Assembly (NCBI GenBank): GCA_017942165.1
Contig: JAGKSB010000003.1
Location: forward strand, 1 to 64,000
Source of the DNA: Rhinopithecimicrobium faecis
Lineage (GTDB): Bacteria; Bacteroidota; Bacteroidia; Sphingobacteriales; Sphingobacteriaceae
Direction: 5' to 3'
Length of the DNA stretch: 64,000 bases
In this document: positions 44,843-53,367 of the stretch, piece by piece
Layout of the letters: every line of letters starts with the position of its first letter
How positions within the stretch are numbered: the stretch's first letter is position 1
Notes under the pieces: generated by a model
Databases searched by the model: none
The model's input: only the letters and a program-made list of their open reading frames with translations
Told to the model about the DNA's origin: nothing
Translations under genes and position numbers: made by a program

Positions 44843-45382
44843 ATGTATTTATATACAAAGGCAGTACATATTATATTTGTTGTTTGTTGGATGGCAGGTT
44901 TGTTTTATATGGTCCGATTATTTATCTACCATACAGAAGCAAGGCTGAAGTCTAAACAAGAATATGATATTCTGCATAAGCAGTTTATGCTCATGGAATC
45001 TAAGCTCTGGTGGATTATTACGACCCCAGCGATGTATATTACTATAGCAGCCGGACTAATGATGCTATTTATTAATCCCGCGCTATTGACGACTCCTTGG
45101 ATGCAAGTAAAATTGGCTTTTGTCGTAGGTTTAGTTATCTACCACTTTATATGTCAAAAATTTATGGCTAAGCTGAAAGCTGAAACCCTTACTTGGAGCT
45201 CGACAAAATTACGTCTGTGGAATGAGTTGTCTACGGTGTTATTATTCTCCATTGTCTTTACCGTCGTACTGAAGTCTGCGGTGAATTGGATCTTTGGTGT
45301 GGTAGGAATTGTAGGTCTTTCTATAGCACTGATGATGGCTGTAAAGATCTATAAGAAATATCGGGTTTCAAAAGAAGCGTAA
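44843..45382 (+). CDS. hemJ: HemJ-type protoporphyrinogen IX oxidase
   Basis: 179 residues, four hydrophobic helices. The motif KAVHIIFVVCWMAGLFYMVRLFIYHTEA carries His9, the haem ligand conserved in HemJ; LWWIITTPAMYITI and WMQVKLAFVVGLVIYHFICQKFMA are the family core. HemJ oxidises protoporphyrinogen IX to protoporphyrin IX in the inner membrane. Position after hemE supports the call over a generic CopD-like protein. Confidence 0.92.
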   Translation: MYLYTKAVHIIFVVCWMAGLFYMVRLFIYHTEARLKSKQEYDILHKQFMLMESKLWWIITTPAMYITIAAGLMMLFINPALLTTPWMQVKLAFVVGLVIYHFICQKFMAKLKAETLTWSSTKLRLWNELSTVLLFSIVFTVVLKSAVNWIFGVVGIVGLSIALMMAVKIYKKYRVSKEA

Positions 45383-45404
45383 ACGAAGCATTGAAATTAT
45401 AAAG

Positions 45405-45437
45405 AAAAAGGCTGAATCCATCGATTCAGCCTTTTTT
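45405..45437. terminator. Bidirectional terminator
   Basis: AAAAAGGCTGAATC - CATC - GATTCAGCCTTTTT, ending the hemE-hemJ unit and the opposing gabD. Confidence 0.94.
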
Positions 45438-46864
45438 TATAAGCCTTGACAGATGTACTTAACTTCCATATACTCCTGAAGGCCTAATAGCGATCCTTCA
45501 CGTCCAATACCGGACTGTTTAACTCCCCCAAATGGGGCTGCGGCATTGGATAGCAAGCCTGTATTAATGCCAATCATACCCGCTTCAAGGGCTTCTGCGA
45601 CGCGGTAGCTGCGCGCGACATCCTGCGTAAAGAAATAGGCCGCTAGACCAAAGTCGGTATGATTTGCCAATGCAATAACCTCTTCCTCTGTTGCGAATTT
45701 AAATAGCGCACATACAGGGCCAAAAGTCTCCTCGGAAGCAATGATCGCCTCGCTGCTAACCTCGGTTAATACAGTAGGCGTAAAGAATAAGCCATGTAAA
45801 GAAGTACCACCCGTCTGAAGGACTGCTCCCTTAGAAAGGGCATCTTCCACATGTGCGCGAACCTTTTTCAAGCCTTTCTGATTAATTAAAGGGCCTATTT
45901 GCACGCCCTCTTCCAAGCCATTACCAACTTTTAAAGCTTTCACAGCTGCTGTTAATTTTTCTGCAAACGCTGAATATACCGTTTCATGGACATAGAATCT
46001 GTTGATTGAAACACAGGTCTGTCCAGAATTTCTGAATTTCCCTGCCATAGCTCCTTTCACTGCCGCATCGATGTCAGCATCCTCAAAGACTATAAAAGGG
46101 GCATTACCACCGAGTTCCATAGAAACCTTCTTTATGGTGGATGCAGCCTGCTCCATAAGTGTTTTTCCTACTCCCGTGGATCCTGTAAACGATATTTTGC
46201 GTATAAGATCGTGCTTAGCGAGCAGCTCACCTACGGCAGCAGACTCCGTGGAAGTAATTACATTGAATACATGAGCCGGGATGCCTGCTTCAAAAGCCAG
46301 TTGGGCTAAAGCAATAGCTGTAAGGGGAGTTTGCGATGCTGGTTTCAAAATTACGGTACATCCTGCGACTAAAGCGGGGGCCACTTTGCGGGTGATCATC
46401 GCTAAAGGGAAATTCCAGGGTGTAATCGCTGCAACAAGACCTACTGCTTGTTGGATAGTCATTAAACGCAAATTTGGATTAGCGGAAGGGATGGTCTGTC
46501 CATAGGCACGCTTACCTTCTTCAGCAAACCAGGATACAAAAGAATTGCCATAGCTTATCTCCGCGCGGGAGTCGGCTAGGGGCTTCCCTGACTCGAGGGT
46601 CATAAGCTCGGCAAGGGCCTCTGTATTTTCCTGTATCAGAAGATGCCATTTCTGAACAAGCTCACAACGCGCGTAGGTGCTACGCTGACGCCAGGATAGT
46701 CCCGCATTATGGGCTCCTTGAATGGCCTGCTCACATTCAGCTATAGAAAGATTCGGCACCGCGGTGATGACGTCCCCTGTCGCTGGATTTATTAAATCAA
46801 AAGATTGTGCTGCGGTATAGTATTTGCCGTCGATAAAAGTCTGGGGTCTGATAAATTTGTTCAT
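45437..46864 (-). CDS. gabD: NAD(P)-dependent succinate-semialdehyde dehydrogenase
   Basis: 475 residues, the typical length of ALDH enzymes. The catalytic Cys lies in FRNSGQTCVSINRFYVH near 283 and the general base Glu in MELGGNAPFIVFEDAD near 249; PWNFPLAMITRKVAPALVAGC and FTGSTGVGKTL are NAD(P)-binding. The combination A-C-R-M-type start plus YGQTIPSAN and GIGREGSLLGLQEYMEVKYIC is of the GabD/SSADH group, oxidising succinate semialdehyde to succinate. Exact aldehyde is not proven. A single gene. Confidence 0.88.
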   Translation of the reverse strand: MNKFIRPQTFIDGKYYTAAQSFDLINPATGDVITAVPNLSIAECEQAIQGAHNAGLSWRQRSTYARCELVQKWHLLIQENTEALAELMTLESGKPLADSRAEISYGNSFVSWFAEEGKRAYGQTIPSANPNLRLMTIQQAVGLVAAITPWNFPLAMITRKVAPALVAGCTVILKPASQTPLTAIALAQLAFEAGIPAHVFNVITSTESAAVGELLAKHDLIRKISFTGSTGVGKTLMEQAASTIKKVSMELGGNAPFIVFEDADIDAAVKGAMAGKFRNSGQTCVSINRFYVHETVYSAFAEKLTAAVKALKVGNGLEEGVQIGPLINQKGLKKVRAHVEDALSKGAVLQTGGTSLHGLFFTPTVLTEVSSEAIIASEETFGPVCALFKFATEEEVIALANHTDFGLAAYFFTQDVARSYRVAEALEAGMIGINTGLLSNAAAPFGGVKQSGIGREGSLLGLQEYMEVKYICQGL

Positions 46865-46904
46865 AGTGATGATTTTAGCACGAACAACTAAATTAGGGAT
46901 AAAA

Positions 46905-46932
46905 TAAAAAAGGCTACCCTTTTGGGTAGCCT
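46905..46932 (-). terminator. Terminator after ribBA
   Basis: On the minus strand AGGCTACCC - AAAA - GGGTAGCCT then T5-6; it lies 8 bases past the stop. Confidence 0.92.
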
Positions 46933-46939
46933 GAAAGGA

Positions 46940-48154
46940 TTATAAGTTTTTCATTATGGTATGACCCATACGATCTCTCTTAGTCTTTAAATATTCCTCA
47001 TTGTAAGGATTTGCAGCTATTTCAATAGCGACATTTTCAATAATTTCCAATCCATATCCAATTAAGCCAGCGCGTTTGCTTGGGTTATTAGACATTAACC
47101 GCATTTTTGTAACTCCGAGGTTACGTAGGATTTGAGCACCAATACCGTAGTCTCTAGCATCAGCTTTAAAGCCTAATTGCACATTCGCATCTACCGTATC
47201 CACGCCAGCCTCTTGTAATTTATAAGCGTGTAGCTTATTAACAAGGCCAATACCGCGTCCTTCTTGATCCATATATACGATGATACCTTTTCCTTCTTTT
47301 TCAATCATTTCCATGGATTTACGCAATTGCGGACCACAGTCACAACGACAAGAGCCGAAGATATCTCCCGTAATACAAGAGCTGTGTACACGTACTAATA
47401 CAGGCTCATCCTCTGTCCATTCGCCTTTTGTTAAAGCGATATGCTGCTCACCGGTATTTTTTTGCGTAAAAGCGGTTAATTTAAAATCACCATACTCTGT
47501 CGGCATATCTACAGTCACTTCCTTCGTAATTAGGGAATCGTGCTTTAGGCGGTATTCAATAAGATCTTCAATTGATATTATCTTTAAGTCGAATTTTTTG
47601 GCTACCTCAATTAAATCTGGAAGACGTGCCATCTCACCATCATCCTTTAAGATCTCTACTAAAACTCCCGCAGGCTCGAATCCTGCAAGTCTTGCTAAAT
47701 CCACCGAAGCTTCTGTATGACCTGTTCTTCTTAGAACACCACCATCCTTAGCGATTAATGGGAATATATGCCCTGGGCGACCCAATTCTTCCGGCTTAAT
47801 AGCTGGGTCAATAAGCGCTTTAATAGTTTTTGAACGGTCCGAAGCGGAGATACCCGTCGTACAGCCATAGCCTTGTAAATCGACAGAAACTGTAAAGTTA
47901 GTTTCATAAACAGCCGTATTTTGGGGAACCATTAAATCTAAGTTCAATAATTCCGAACGTTCTTTCGTAATAGGCGCACAAACTAATCCACGTCCATGTG
48001 TGGCCATGAAGTTGATAATTTCTGGCGTTGCATTTTCTGCAGCGGTCACAAAGTCACCTTCATTTTCACGATCTTCATCATCCACAACGATAATTACTTT
48101 TCCAGCTTTTAGATCTTCTATAGCTTCTTCAATCGTGTTTAATCTAATATCCAT
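46940..48154 (-). CDS. ribBA: Bifunctional 3,4-dihydroxy-2-butanone-4-phosphate synthase / GTP cyclohydrolase II
   Basis: 404 residues. N-terminal RibB (1-200): [14 protein letters not shown] and [13 protein letters not shown]-terminal RibA (205-404): the zinc cysteines in [19 protein letters not shown] and the catalytic DQEGRGIGL. The two activities start the riboflavin pathway from ribulose 5-phosphate and from GTP. No FMN riboswitch is visible in the short upstream region; a TAAATTTG element lies at 48179. Other rib genes are not nearby. Confidence 0.97.
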   Translation of the reverse strand: MDIRLNTIEEAIEDLKAGKVIIVVDDEDRENEGDFVTAAENATPEIINFMATHGRGLVCAPITKERSELLNLDLMVPQNTAVYETNFTVSVDLQGYGCTTGISASDRSKTIKALIDPAIKPEELGRPGHIFPLIAKDGGVLRRTGHTEASVDLARLAGFEPAGVLVEILKDDGEMARLPDLIEVAKKFDLKIISIEDLIEYRLKHDSLITKEVTVDMPTEYGDFKLTAFTQKNTGEQHIALTKGEWTEDEPVLVRVHSSCITGDIFGSCRCDCGPQLRKSMEMIEKEGKGIIVYMDQEGRGIGLVNKLHAYKLQEAGVDTVDANVQLGFKADARDYGIGAQILRNLGVTKMRLMSNNPSKRAGLIGYGLEIIENVAIEIAANPYNEEYLKTKRDRMGHTIMKNL

Positions 48155-48178
48155 GTCCTTCTTTAATCTTATTGCTTA

Positions 48179-48186
48179 CAAATTTA
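48179..48186 (-). promoter_or_regulatory. -7 element for ribBA
   Basis: The minus strand reads TAAATTTG, which fits TAnnTTTG, 24 bases upstream of the ATG. Confidence 0.5.
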
Positions 48187-48232
48187 CTGTTGTTTACCTG
48201 TGATTTTATAATGCCACAGTCATAATTCAACA

Positions 48233-49711
48233 CTAGTTCTTGTCGGCTGGTTTTATAATTTTTAGTTTGTTTTTAAGCCAAGTAATAATTTTTTGGCTTT
48301 TAATTTTATACTGATCTACATCAAATAATGCAGAGTCTGATGTGGATTTATAAGTTAAGAATATCGCCAAGGGAGTGAGCACAATAATTGCCATCCACAT
48401 CCCCCAAATAGGCTCTAGGGCGCTATCGCGCGCAGACTTCTCCGCTACCGTAGAAATAATATGGTAGATTAGAAAGAATATAATGGCCATGACCACGGGT
48501 AGGCCTAAGCCTCCTTTACGTATAATAGCACCTAAGGGCGCTCCAATTCCAAATAATAGGAGACAGGATACAGCAAGGGTAAATTTACGATGCCATTCTA
48601 AATGATAGCGGATATCTTTTTCATTGTAGAGCTCATATTCTGGAAGCTTATTGTTGATTACATCCTGAATATAGCGTACCTGTCCTTGCGCATTGCTGAT
48701 AACCTGCAGGCGCTCTTGCATTGGAACAATCTCTTTTGTAAAATCTTTAAATGGCTTTACGACGGCGAGATGCTTAGGCTTAAGGCTATCTGTAGGGAAG
48801 AAGTAAGGGGAGTTAATATTATAAAAGTTTCGTACTTCTCGAAAAAGGGTATTTCCTACGGAATCCAGCTGCATAGCATTGGAATCTGTATATACCTTCA
48901 GCTGACGTAAATTCAGCATCGCATGGTGACTTTTAAATAAATTCTCATCCGTACGCTTCATCTGAAAACCTTCCATATCAAATTTCTGCTCTGTTTCTTC
49001 AAACTTGAAGCGTGTAAATTGCTGGCGTGGGTCGTATGTCTTGGAGTTATTTACGCGGCTATCTTCATAACGTATACCATCCTTTAATTTTAGAATCATA
49101 TAGCCATTATCCATGGAGTTGTAAATATAACCTTCTTTAGCTAGTAATACAGAGCTTGCTCCTGCACCATTCTTTTGATCGTAGATCATTAAGTCATAAA
49201 GAATTTTGCCATCTTTACTTTTACTCTTAGCACGAATAGAATACCCAGGGATGGTGTTGTTAAACACCCCAGCTTTAATTAAAAAATCAGCCTTTTTTGT
49301 GCGTACATCATACAGCAGGGAGCCCATTTTTAAGTTCACCACAGGAAGGATGTAATCGGAAAATAAAAAGGATGACAAGCTGAAGAATCCCACTAATATA
49401 AATAGGGGAGTCATAGCCTTACGTAAAGATACACCTGCAGCTTTAATCGCTACGAGCTCATAACTTTCCCCTAAGTTTCCAAAGGTCATTATGGAGGATA
49501 GAAGCATCGACAGCGGCATGGCCATGGATATTTGTACCGCACATTGATAGCCAATCAGCTGCAAGATGACATACCATTCAAAGCCTTTACCTATTAAATC
49601 ATCAATATATTTAAAAAGGAAAAGCATGAGTAGGACAAACATCACTATACAAAATGTAACGATGAATGGCCTAATAAAGGACTGTAATATTAAAAGATGA
49701 ATCTTTTTCAT
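48233..49711 (-). CDS. LptF/LptG-family permease (YjgP/YjgQ)
   Basis: 492 residues. Six membrane helices: three N-terminal (about 10-32, 55-78, 95-118) and three C-terminal (390-460), with a periplasmic domain of about 250 residues between them, exactly the LptF/LptG layout. Family stretches: FIVTFCIVMFVLLMLFLFKYIDDLIGKG, MAMPLSMLLSSIMTFGNLGESYELVAIKAAGVS and SVLLFGIGAPLGAIIRKGGLGLP. It helps extract LPS from the inner membrane for export with LptB. F versus G cannot be decided. A single gene. Confidence 0.9.
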   Translation of the reverse strand: MKKIHLLILQSFIRPFIVTFCIVMFVLLMLFLFKYIDDLIGKGFEWYVILQLIGYQCAVQISMAMPLSMLLSSIMTFGNLGESYELVAIKAAGVSLRKAMTPLFILVGFFSLSSFLFSDYILPVVNLKMGSLLYDVRTKKADFLIKAGVFNNTIPGYSIRAKSKSKDGKILYDLMIYDQKNGAGASSVLLAKEGYIYNSMDNGYMILKLKDGIRYEDSRVNNSKTYDPRQQFTRFKFEETEQKFDMEGFQMKRTDENLFKSHHAMLNLRQLKVYTDSNAMQLDSVGNTLFREVRNFYNINSPYFFPTDSLKPKHLAVVKPFKDFTKEIVPMQERLQVISNAQGQVRYIQDVINNKLPEYELYNEKDIRYHLEWHRKFTLAVSCLLLFGIGAPLGAIIRKGGLGLPVVMAIIFFLIYHIISTVAEKSARDSALEPIWGMWMAIIVLTPLAIFLTYKSTSDSALFDVDQYKIKSQKIITWLKNKLKIIKPADKN

Positions 49712-49803
49712 TCGTATAGCTCACGAGTTTACTGGCAGAGAATTATCAAGCAGGTAATCCCTGGGAAATGTTAATGGGTTTCGTAAGCAAAGATAATGTT
49801 TTT

Positions 49804-50181
49804 TTAAGCACCTAATGCACTTTGTAAATATTCTATTGAATTATCCCATATCTTTTTACGATCCTCTAAATTGTCTTCTTTGACATAGTCTGTAATCGTT
49901 AAAGCGACATCATTTGTAAGCTCATCTTGCACAATTTCTAATTCAAAGAAATAGGGTTCATCTTCCACCCATTTATAGCGTACTGTGCGCATATCCTTGC
50001 CTGCAATAAGTTTTGCTTTATGAACCTCATCATCCCAAATAAATTCATAATTGCTATCCTTTAAGCGCACTTCATCAGCTAACCACTGTGCTAAAGCATT
50101 AGGCTCTATCAAATAGGGGTACAAGATGCGTGGCGATGAATTGACGATATATTCTAAGAAAATCTTAACTTTTTCACTCAT
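49804..50181 (-). CDS. START-like (AHSA1-type) domain protein
   Basis: 125 residues from ATG 50181 (MSEKVKIFLEYIVNSSPRILYPYL); an upstream in-frame start would cover the divergent tRNA promoter. The helix-grip fold is suggested by ALAQWLADEV, VRYKWVEDEPYFFELEIVQDEL and the final helix WDNSIEYLQSAL. Proteins of this kind (Bacteroidota 'START-like domain') are uncharacterised and may bind a hydrophobic ligand or protein. Divergent from the first tRNA-Met. Confidence 0.78.
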   Translation of the reverse strand: MSEKVKIFLEYIVNSSPRILYPYLIEPNALAQWLADEVRLKDSNYEFIWDDEVHKAKLIAGKDMRTVRYKWVEDEPYFFELEIVQDELTNDVALTITDYVKEDNLEDRKKIWDNSIEYLQSALGA

Positions 50182-50192
50182 AAACGAAGATT

Positions 50193-50226
50193 TTTGTTTT
50201 AAATTATAAATAATACTGTATATTTG
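50193..50226 (+). promoter_or_regulatory. Promoter of the first tRNA-Met gene
   Basis: TTTG (50193-50196), 22-base spacer, TATATTTG (50219-50226). tRNA begins 15 bases further on. Confidence 0.72.
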
Positions 50227-50240
50227 CAGACCCAATAATC

Positions 50241-50314
50241 GGCGGGGTAGCTCAGATGGTTAGAGCGCAGGATTCATAACCCTGAGGTCGGCAGTTCGAT
50301 CCTGCTCCCCGCTA
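50241..50314 (+). tRNA. tRNA-Met (anticodon CAU), copy 1
   Basis: 74 nt, cloverleaf complete: acceptor GGCGGGG / CCCCGCT (terminal G-U), D arm GCTC/GAGC, anticodon loop TTCATAA, T loop TTCGATC, discriminator A; CCA is not encoded. The anticodon stem CAGGA/CCCTG has a terminal A31-C39 mismatch. It lacks the initiator hallmarks (C1-A72 mismatch, three G-C pairs in the anticodon stem), so it is elongator tRNA-Met; a lysidine-type tRNA-Ile is less likely. Confidence 0.93.
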
Positions 50315-50320
50315 CGAAAA

Positions 50321-50348
50321 GCTTCAAGTAACCCTTGAGGCTTTTTTT
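50321..50348 (+). terminator. Terminator of tRNA-Met copy 1
   Basis: GCTTCAAG - TAACC - CTTGAGGC followed by T7; one G-U pair. Confidence 0.9.
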
Positions 50349-50624
50349 ATGTAGTCAATATACATATTATCTATTAATATTTAGATCTAATACGATTTAA
50401 TTTCTAATTGCGATTTAGCACATTAATAAACCTCGCTAAGAAGTACATGTTATTTTTATTCTTTTATGGTGTTTAAATGCTTTTAGAGCTTGGTGGGTGA
50501 ATATTTTGTAGTTATTTATCTACGCAATTAACTACTTCCTAGGTATTTACTTTAGATATTATTTCTTAATTGTAATTTTATCTCTTCTTAGTGAGTTTAT
50601 TTAATCTAAAAGAGCATTTAAATT
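50349..50624. other. Intergenic stretch with no recognisable element
   Basis: AT-rich DNA between the first tRNA terminator and the small peptide gene. I see no hairpin, -7 element or repeat here. Confidence 0.5.
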
Positions 50625-50807
50625 ATGAAAGACAATTCAAAGAAAAAAGCGGGATATGTTAAGCCTCAAATTTTTCATATGGTTATCAGTATGGAGGAAT
50701 CTATTGCCACTACTTCGATAACTTCAGTAACCGTGAGTGGACATGACCAATCCTACACTGCGCTCAATGAAGATGTCAAAACGGCGGTTAAGAAGGATAA
50801 AATTTAA
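50625..50807 (+). CDS. Short peptide gene of unknown function
   Basis: 60 residues: basic N-terminal half (MKDNSKKKAGYVKPQIFHMVISMEES), a threonine/serine stretch (IATTSITSVTVSG) and a charged tail with Lys-rich end. No signal peptide. It recalls numerous short Bacteroidota proteins of the form K-Y-x-x-P-x-I-x-x-x-x-I-x-M-E-E-x-I-A, whose function is not known (some are possible precursor peptides); that comparison is from memory. It lies between two identical tRNA-Met genes with no obvious partner enzyme. Real coding is likely but not certain. Confidence 0.5.
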   Translation: MKDNSKKKAGYVKPQIFHMVISMEESIATTSITSVTVSGHDQSYTALNEDVKTAVKKDKI

Positions 50808-50974
50808 TTTTTGATCCAGTTAGAAAAATTGTTTATAATGCCCAGCGTTCTGAAGTTGCTAGCTCCTAGTCAGCTTCGCTGAATAGTTTCGCTGAAAGCT
50901 GAAAAATTATTGATTTCATTATTAGGATATTAGCCAGCTGGGGGTGTTTTATTTCAAAAAAAGAGCCTTAATTG

Positions 50975-51005
50975 CTTGCTGATTCATTATTAAGTGTTAT
51001 ATTTG
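50975..51005 (+). promoter_or_regulatory. Promoter of the second tRNA-Met gene
   Basis: CTTG (50975-50978), 19-base spacer, TATATTTG (50998-51005); the gene starts 14 bases later, like copy 1. Confidence 0.68.
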
Positions 51006-51018
51006 CATACCGAAAAAC

Positions 51019-51092
51019 GGCGGGGTAGCTCAGATGGTTAGAGCGCAGGATTCATAACCCTGAGGTCGGCAGTTCGATCCTGCTCCCCGCTA
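51019..51092 (+). tRNA. tRNA-Met (anticodon CAU), copy 2
   Basis: Identical over all 74 nt to the copy at 50241-50314, including the A31-C39 mismatch and lack of CCA. It has its own promoter and terminator. Confidence 0.93.
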
Positions 51093-51096
51093 CTAG

Positions 51097-51129
51097 AAGC
51101 TTCAAGGAAACTTGAAGCTTTTTTTTTTG
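51097..51129 (+). terminator. Terminator of tRNA-Met copy 2
   Basis: AAGCTTCAAG - GAAA - CTTGAAGCTT followed by about ten T. A perfect version of the copy 1 terminator. Confidence 0.93.
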
Positions 51130-51195
51130 TTCCTATCTGATATTGCAGCAAAACATATTTTCCTATATTTAATCTAAGTGGTAAAACTAGTAAAA

Positions 51196-52011
51196 ATGGA
51201 AACTGAATTCTACGCCTTAAGAAAGGTGCTGATAGACCAGCATCAAGCATTACAGACAATCTATAGCGATCGTTTTGAGGGGTTACTAATCGCAAATGAA
51301 GGAAAATTAGTGATAACAGTGGATGCTGCCGCCATGGAGTTGGAAGCGCCATTTATCTATTTAGTTCCCAAGAATGAAGTATTAGAATTTGCTACTGTTG
51401 CCGGCAGCACAGAGCTATCTTTCCTGGCATTTGATAGAAATATCGTCCCTACTTATTATTTTGAAACCGCTCAATTTTATAAACAGCGGAATATGGTGGA
51501 TTTTCGGGGTAGTGCCTGTTTTTCAAATATTCTATCTCTTTTAAAGATGATTGAATTCGAGTCTGTAAACCTCAATACAGCTATTATTGTTCCTCTTATA
51601 CAAAGTATTTACAGCATTTACAGCGCCGAGCGCGGGAAGAATACGGTAGTTAATGATAGCACTTTCGATATAGATAAGCGCTATATAAGTAATTTTCTGT
51701 TGCTTTTAGAAAAATATTATAAGGAGGAGAAATCCCTAGAATTCTATGCGCAAGAGGTCGGAATTTCACTGCGTCATTTATTAAAACTTGTAAAGGCAAC
51801 TTTTGGAGTAACAATCATTCAGCTGATTGCTGAGCGAAAAATGATGGAGGCGAAGCGTCTATTAATTCAATCCCCCTGGAATATATCGGAAATAGGCTTT
51901 GCTTTAGGCTATAAGGAGAAATCTCATTTTTCTAAAGCTTTTAAGAAAGTTGTCGGTTACTCACCCATGGCTTATAAGAAGTTAATTAAAAATATAAAAC
52001 CGGTGGAATAA
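51196..52011 (+). CDS. AraC-family transcriptional regulator
   Basis: 271 residues from ATG 51196; a GTG six codons before is less likely. An N-terminal cupin-like sensing part (about 10-120) precedes the AraC double helix-turn-helix (about 170-262): LEFYAQEVGISLRHLLKLVKATFGVTIIQLIAERKMMEAKRLL and NISEIGFALGYKEKSHFSKAFKKVVGYSPMAYKK, both canonical. It is immediately followed by the ycaC-like gene on the same strand, which is a likely target. Confidence 0.92.
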   Translation: METEFYALRKVLIDQHQALQTIYSDRFEGLLIANEGKLVITVDAAAMELEAPFIYLVPKNEVLEFATVAGSTELSFLAFDRNIVPTYYFETAQFYKQRNMVDFRGSACFSNILSLLKMIEFESVNLNTAIIVPLIQSIYSIYSAERGKNTVVNDSTFDIDKRYISNFLLLLEKYYKEEKSLEFYAQEVGISLRHLLKLVKATFGVTIIQLIAERKMMEAKRLLIQSPWNISEIGFALGYKEKSHFSKAFKKVVGYSPMAYKKLIKNIKPVE

Positions 52012-52059
52012 GACCACAATTTAACGGATATATATAACCAGCAGCTTTCGATATTGACC

Positions 52060-52067
52060 TATTTTTG
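52060..52067 (+). promoter_or_regulatory. -7 element for the YcaC-like gene
   Basis: TATTTTTG matches TAnnTTTG, 21 bases upstream of the ATG at 52089; consistent with separate control by the upstream AraC protein. Confidence 0.5.
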
Positions 52068-52088
52068 AGGTATACAATATTTTAAGTT

Positions 52089-52715
52089 ATGAGTTATAAA
52101 TATCAGAAATTAGACAAGAACAACGCAGTGCTTTTATTGGTTGATCATCAAGCTGGATTATCATCATTAGTTAGGGATATTGATCCTGATAAATTCAAAA
52201 ATAATGTGCTAGCAACGGCATCTCTAGGTAGCTACTTTGAGTTGCCAACGATATTAACCACTTCTTTTGAAGACGGTCCTAATGGCCCCCTTTGGCAAGA
52301 AATTAAAGATATTCATCCGCAAGCGCCTTATATAGCACGCCCTGGACAGATTAATGCTTGGGATAATGAGGAGTTTGTAAATGCCATCAAAGCGACGGGC
52401 AAAAAGCAATTAATCATAGCCGGTATTGTTACGGAAGTATGTGTAGAATTTCCTACCTTATCTGCTTTAGAGGAAGGTTTTGAAGTATTTATTGTCACAG
52501 ATGCTTCGGGTACATTTAACCAGATTACAAGAGATGCTGCATGGAGTAGAATGTCGCATGCTGGCGCAAATTTAATGAGCTGGTTCAATGTTGCTTGTGA
52601 GCTACACCGTGATTGGAGAAATGATGTGGAAGGTTTAGGGTCTTTATTCGCTAAATATATTCCAGATTACAATAATTTGATGAATTCGTATTTTACTTTA
52701 CAGAATAAAAAATAA
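52089..52715 (+). CDS. YcaC-type isochorismatase-family hydrolase
   Basis: 208 residues. Cysteine-hydrolase triad: Asp19 in ALLLLVDHQAG-type strand, a basic residue Arg84 in IARPGQINAW and Cys118 in IAGIVTEVCVEFPTLSAL. VTDASGTFNQITRDAAWSRM and the start fit the YcaC subgroup, octameric hydrolases of unknown physiological substrate, possibly amides or hydroxamates. The upstream AraC regulator may control it in response to a toxic carbonyl or similar compound (inference). Confidence 0.88.
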   Translation: MSYKYQKLDKNNAVLLLVDHQAGLSSLVRDIDPDKFKNNVLATASLGSYFELPTILTTSFEDGPNGPLWQEIKDIHPQAPYIARPGQINAWDNEEFVNAIKATGKKQLIIAGIVTEVCVEFPTLSALEEGFEVFIVTDASGTFNQITRDAAWSRMSHAGANLMSWFNVACELHRDWRNDVEGLGSLFAKYIPDYNNLMNSYFTLQNKK

Positions 52716-52717
52716 CG

Positions 52718-52789
52718 TTATACCCTAGTTAACTATAACTAGGGTATAAATGCTTAAAGCTATTCGCATATTTGTGGATAGCTTTTCTT
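52718..52789. terminator. Two hairpins between convergent genes
   Basis: A perfect 14-bp inverted repeat TTATACCCTAGTTA - ACTA - TAACTAGGGTATAA (52718-52749), then AAAGCTAT...ATAGCTTT (52756-52789). Neither has a long T-tail, so the two together probably close the genes on both strands. Confidence 0.6.
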
Positions 52790-52792
52790 GTA

Positions 52793-53308
52793 TTAAAACA
52801 TGGGGTGTGCATTCGCAGATTGCTCTGGGACCTCTTGGATAGCATCCCAATGTTCGGCAATCTTACCATTTTCCAATCGGAAGATATCAATCACCGAAAC
52901 ATCTTTTCCTGTCGCGGACTTACTGCGTACATGGATAAATACGAGATCTCCATCAGCAGCAATACGCTGCACATCAATCTTCGTCTTAGGCTGACCTTCA
53001 AACCATCCTTTTGCTGCTTGCTTAAAAGGCTCAGCACCGTCAGCAACATAGGGGTTGTGCTGAATATAATCTGGCAGGATGTAAGTGTCCACTGCAGTGA
53101 CATCTTTATCTCCAAACATCTGCTGGTAGAAAGCTAAGACTACTTCCTTATTGCGCGTCTGTTCGGTAAATTTTTTCTGTAGCTCATCACTCGAAGCGAT
53201 TTCAGTGGTAGCGGCCTTATTTGTTGCGGCCTCCTCTTTGTTGGATTGCTGACAGCTTGCTAAGGAAGCCAAAGCTAGGGCCGCAGTTATCATGTATGTA
53301 TATCTCAT
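52793..53308 (-). CDS. NTF2/SnoaL-like lipoprotein
   Basis: 171 residues. The lipobox LASC puts the modified Cys at 19. After a linker rich in Ala and Thr (20-45) comes a SnoaL/NTF2-like cone domain: NKEVVLAFYQQMFGDKDVTAVDTYILPDYIQHNPYV, then VQRIAADGDLVFIHVRSKSATGKDVSVIDIFRLENGKIAEHWDAIQEVP, the family pattern. These domains are often ligand binding or isomerase-like, but no activity can be named. A single gene. Confidence 0.88.
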   Translation of the reverse strand: MRYTYMITAALALASLASCQQSNKEEAATNKAATTEIASSDELQKKFTEQTRNKEVVLAFYQQMFGDKDVTAVDTYILPDYIQHNPYVADGAEPFKQAAKGWFEGQPKTKIDVQRIAADGDLVFIHVRSKSATGKDVSVIDIFRLENGKIAEHWDAIQEVPEQSANAHPMF

Positions 53309-53367
53309 AAATTTATAAATAGTATTAACACCCTTTTGTTCAGGCTTATAATAAATATAAAAATATT

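Noticed and set aside
50241..51092. Genomic island bounded by tRNA att-like repeats
   Set aside because: The 700 bases between the tRNA copies hold no integrase or mobile gene, and the repeats include the complete tRNA with promoter and terminator, so duplication is the simpler reading.
51038..51352. Open frame over the second tRNA-Met and the start of the AraC gene
   Set aside because: It runs antisense to a certain tRNA gene and an AraC coding region.
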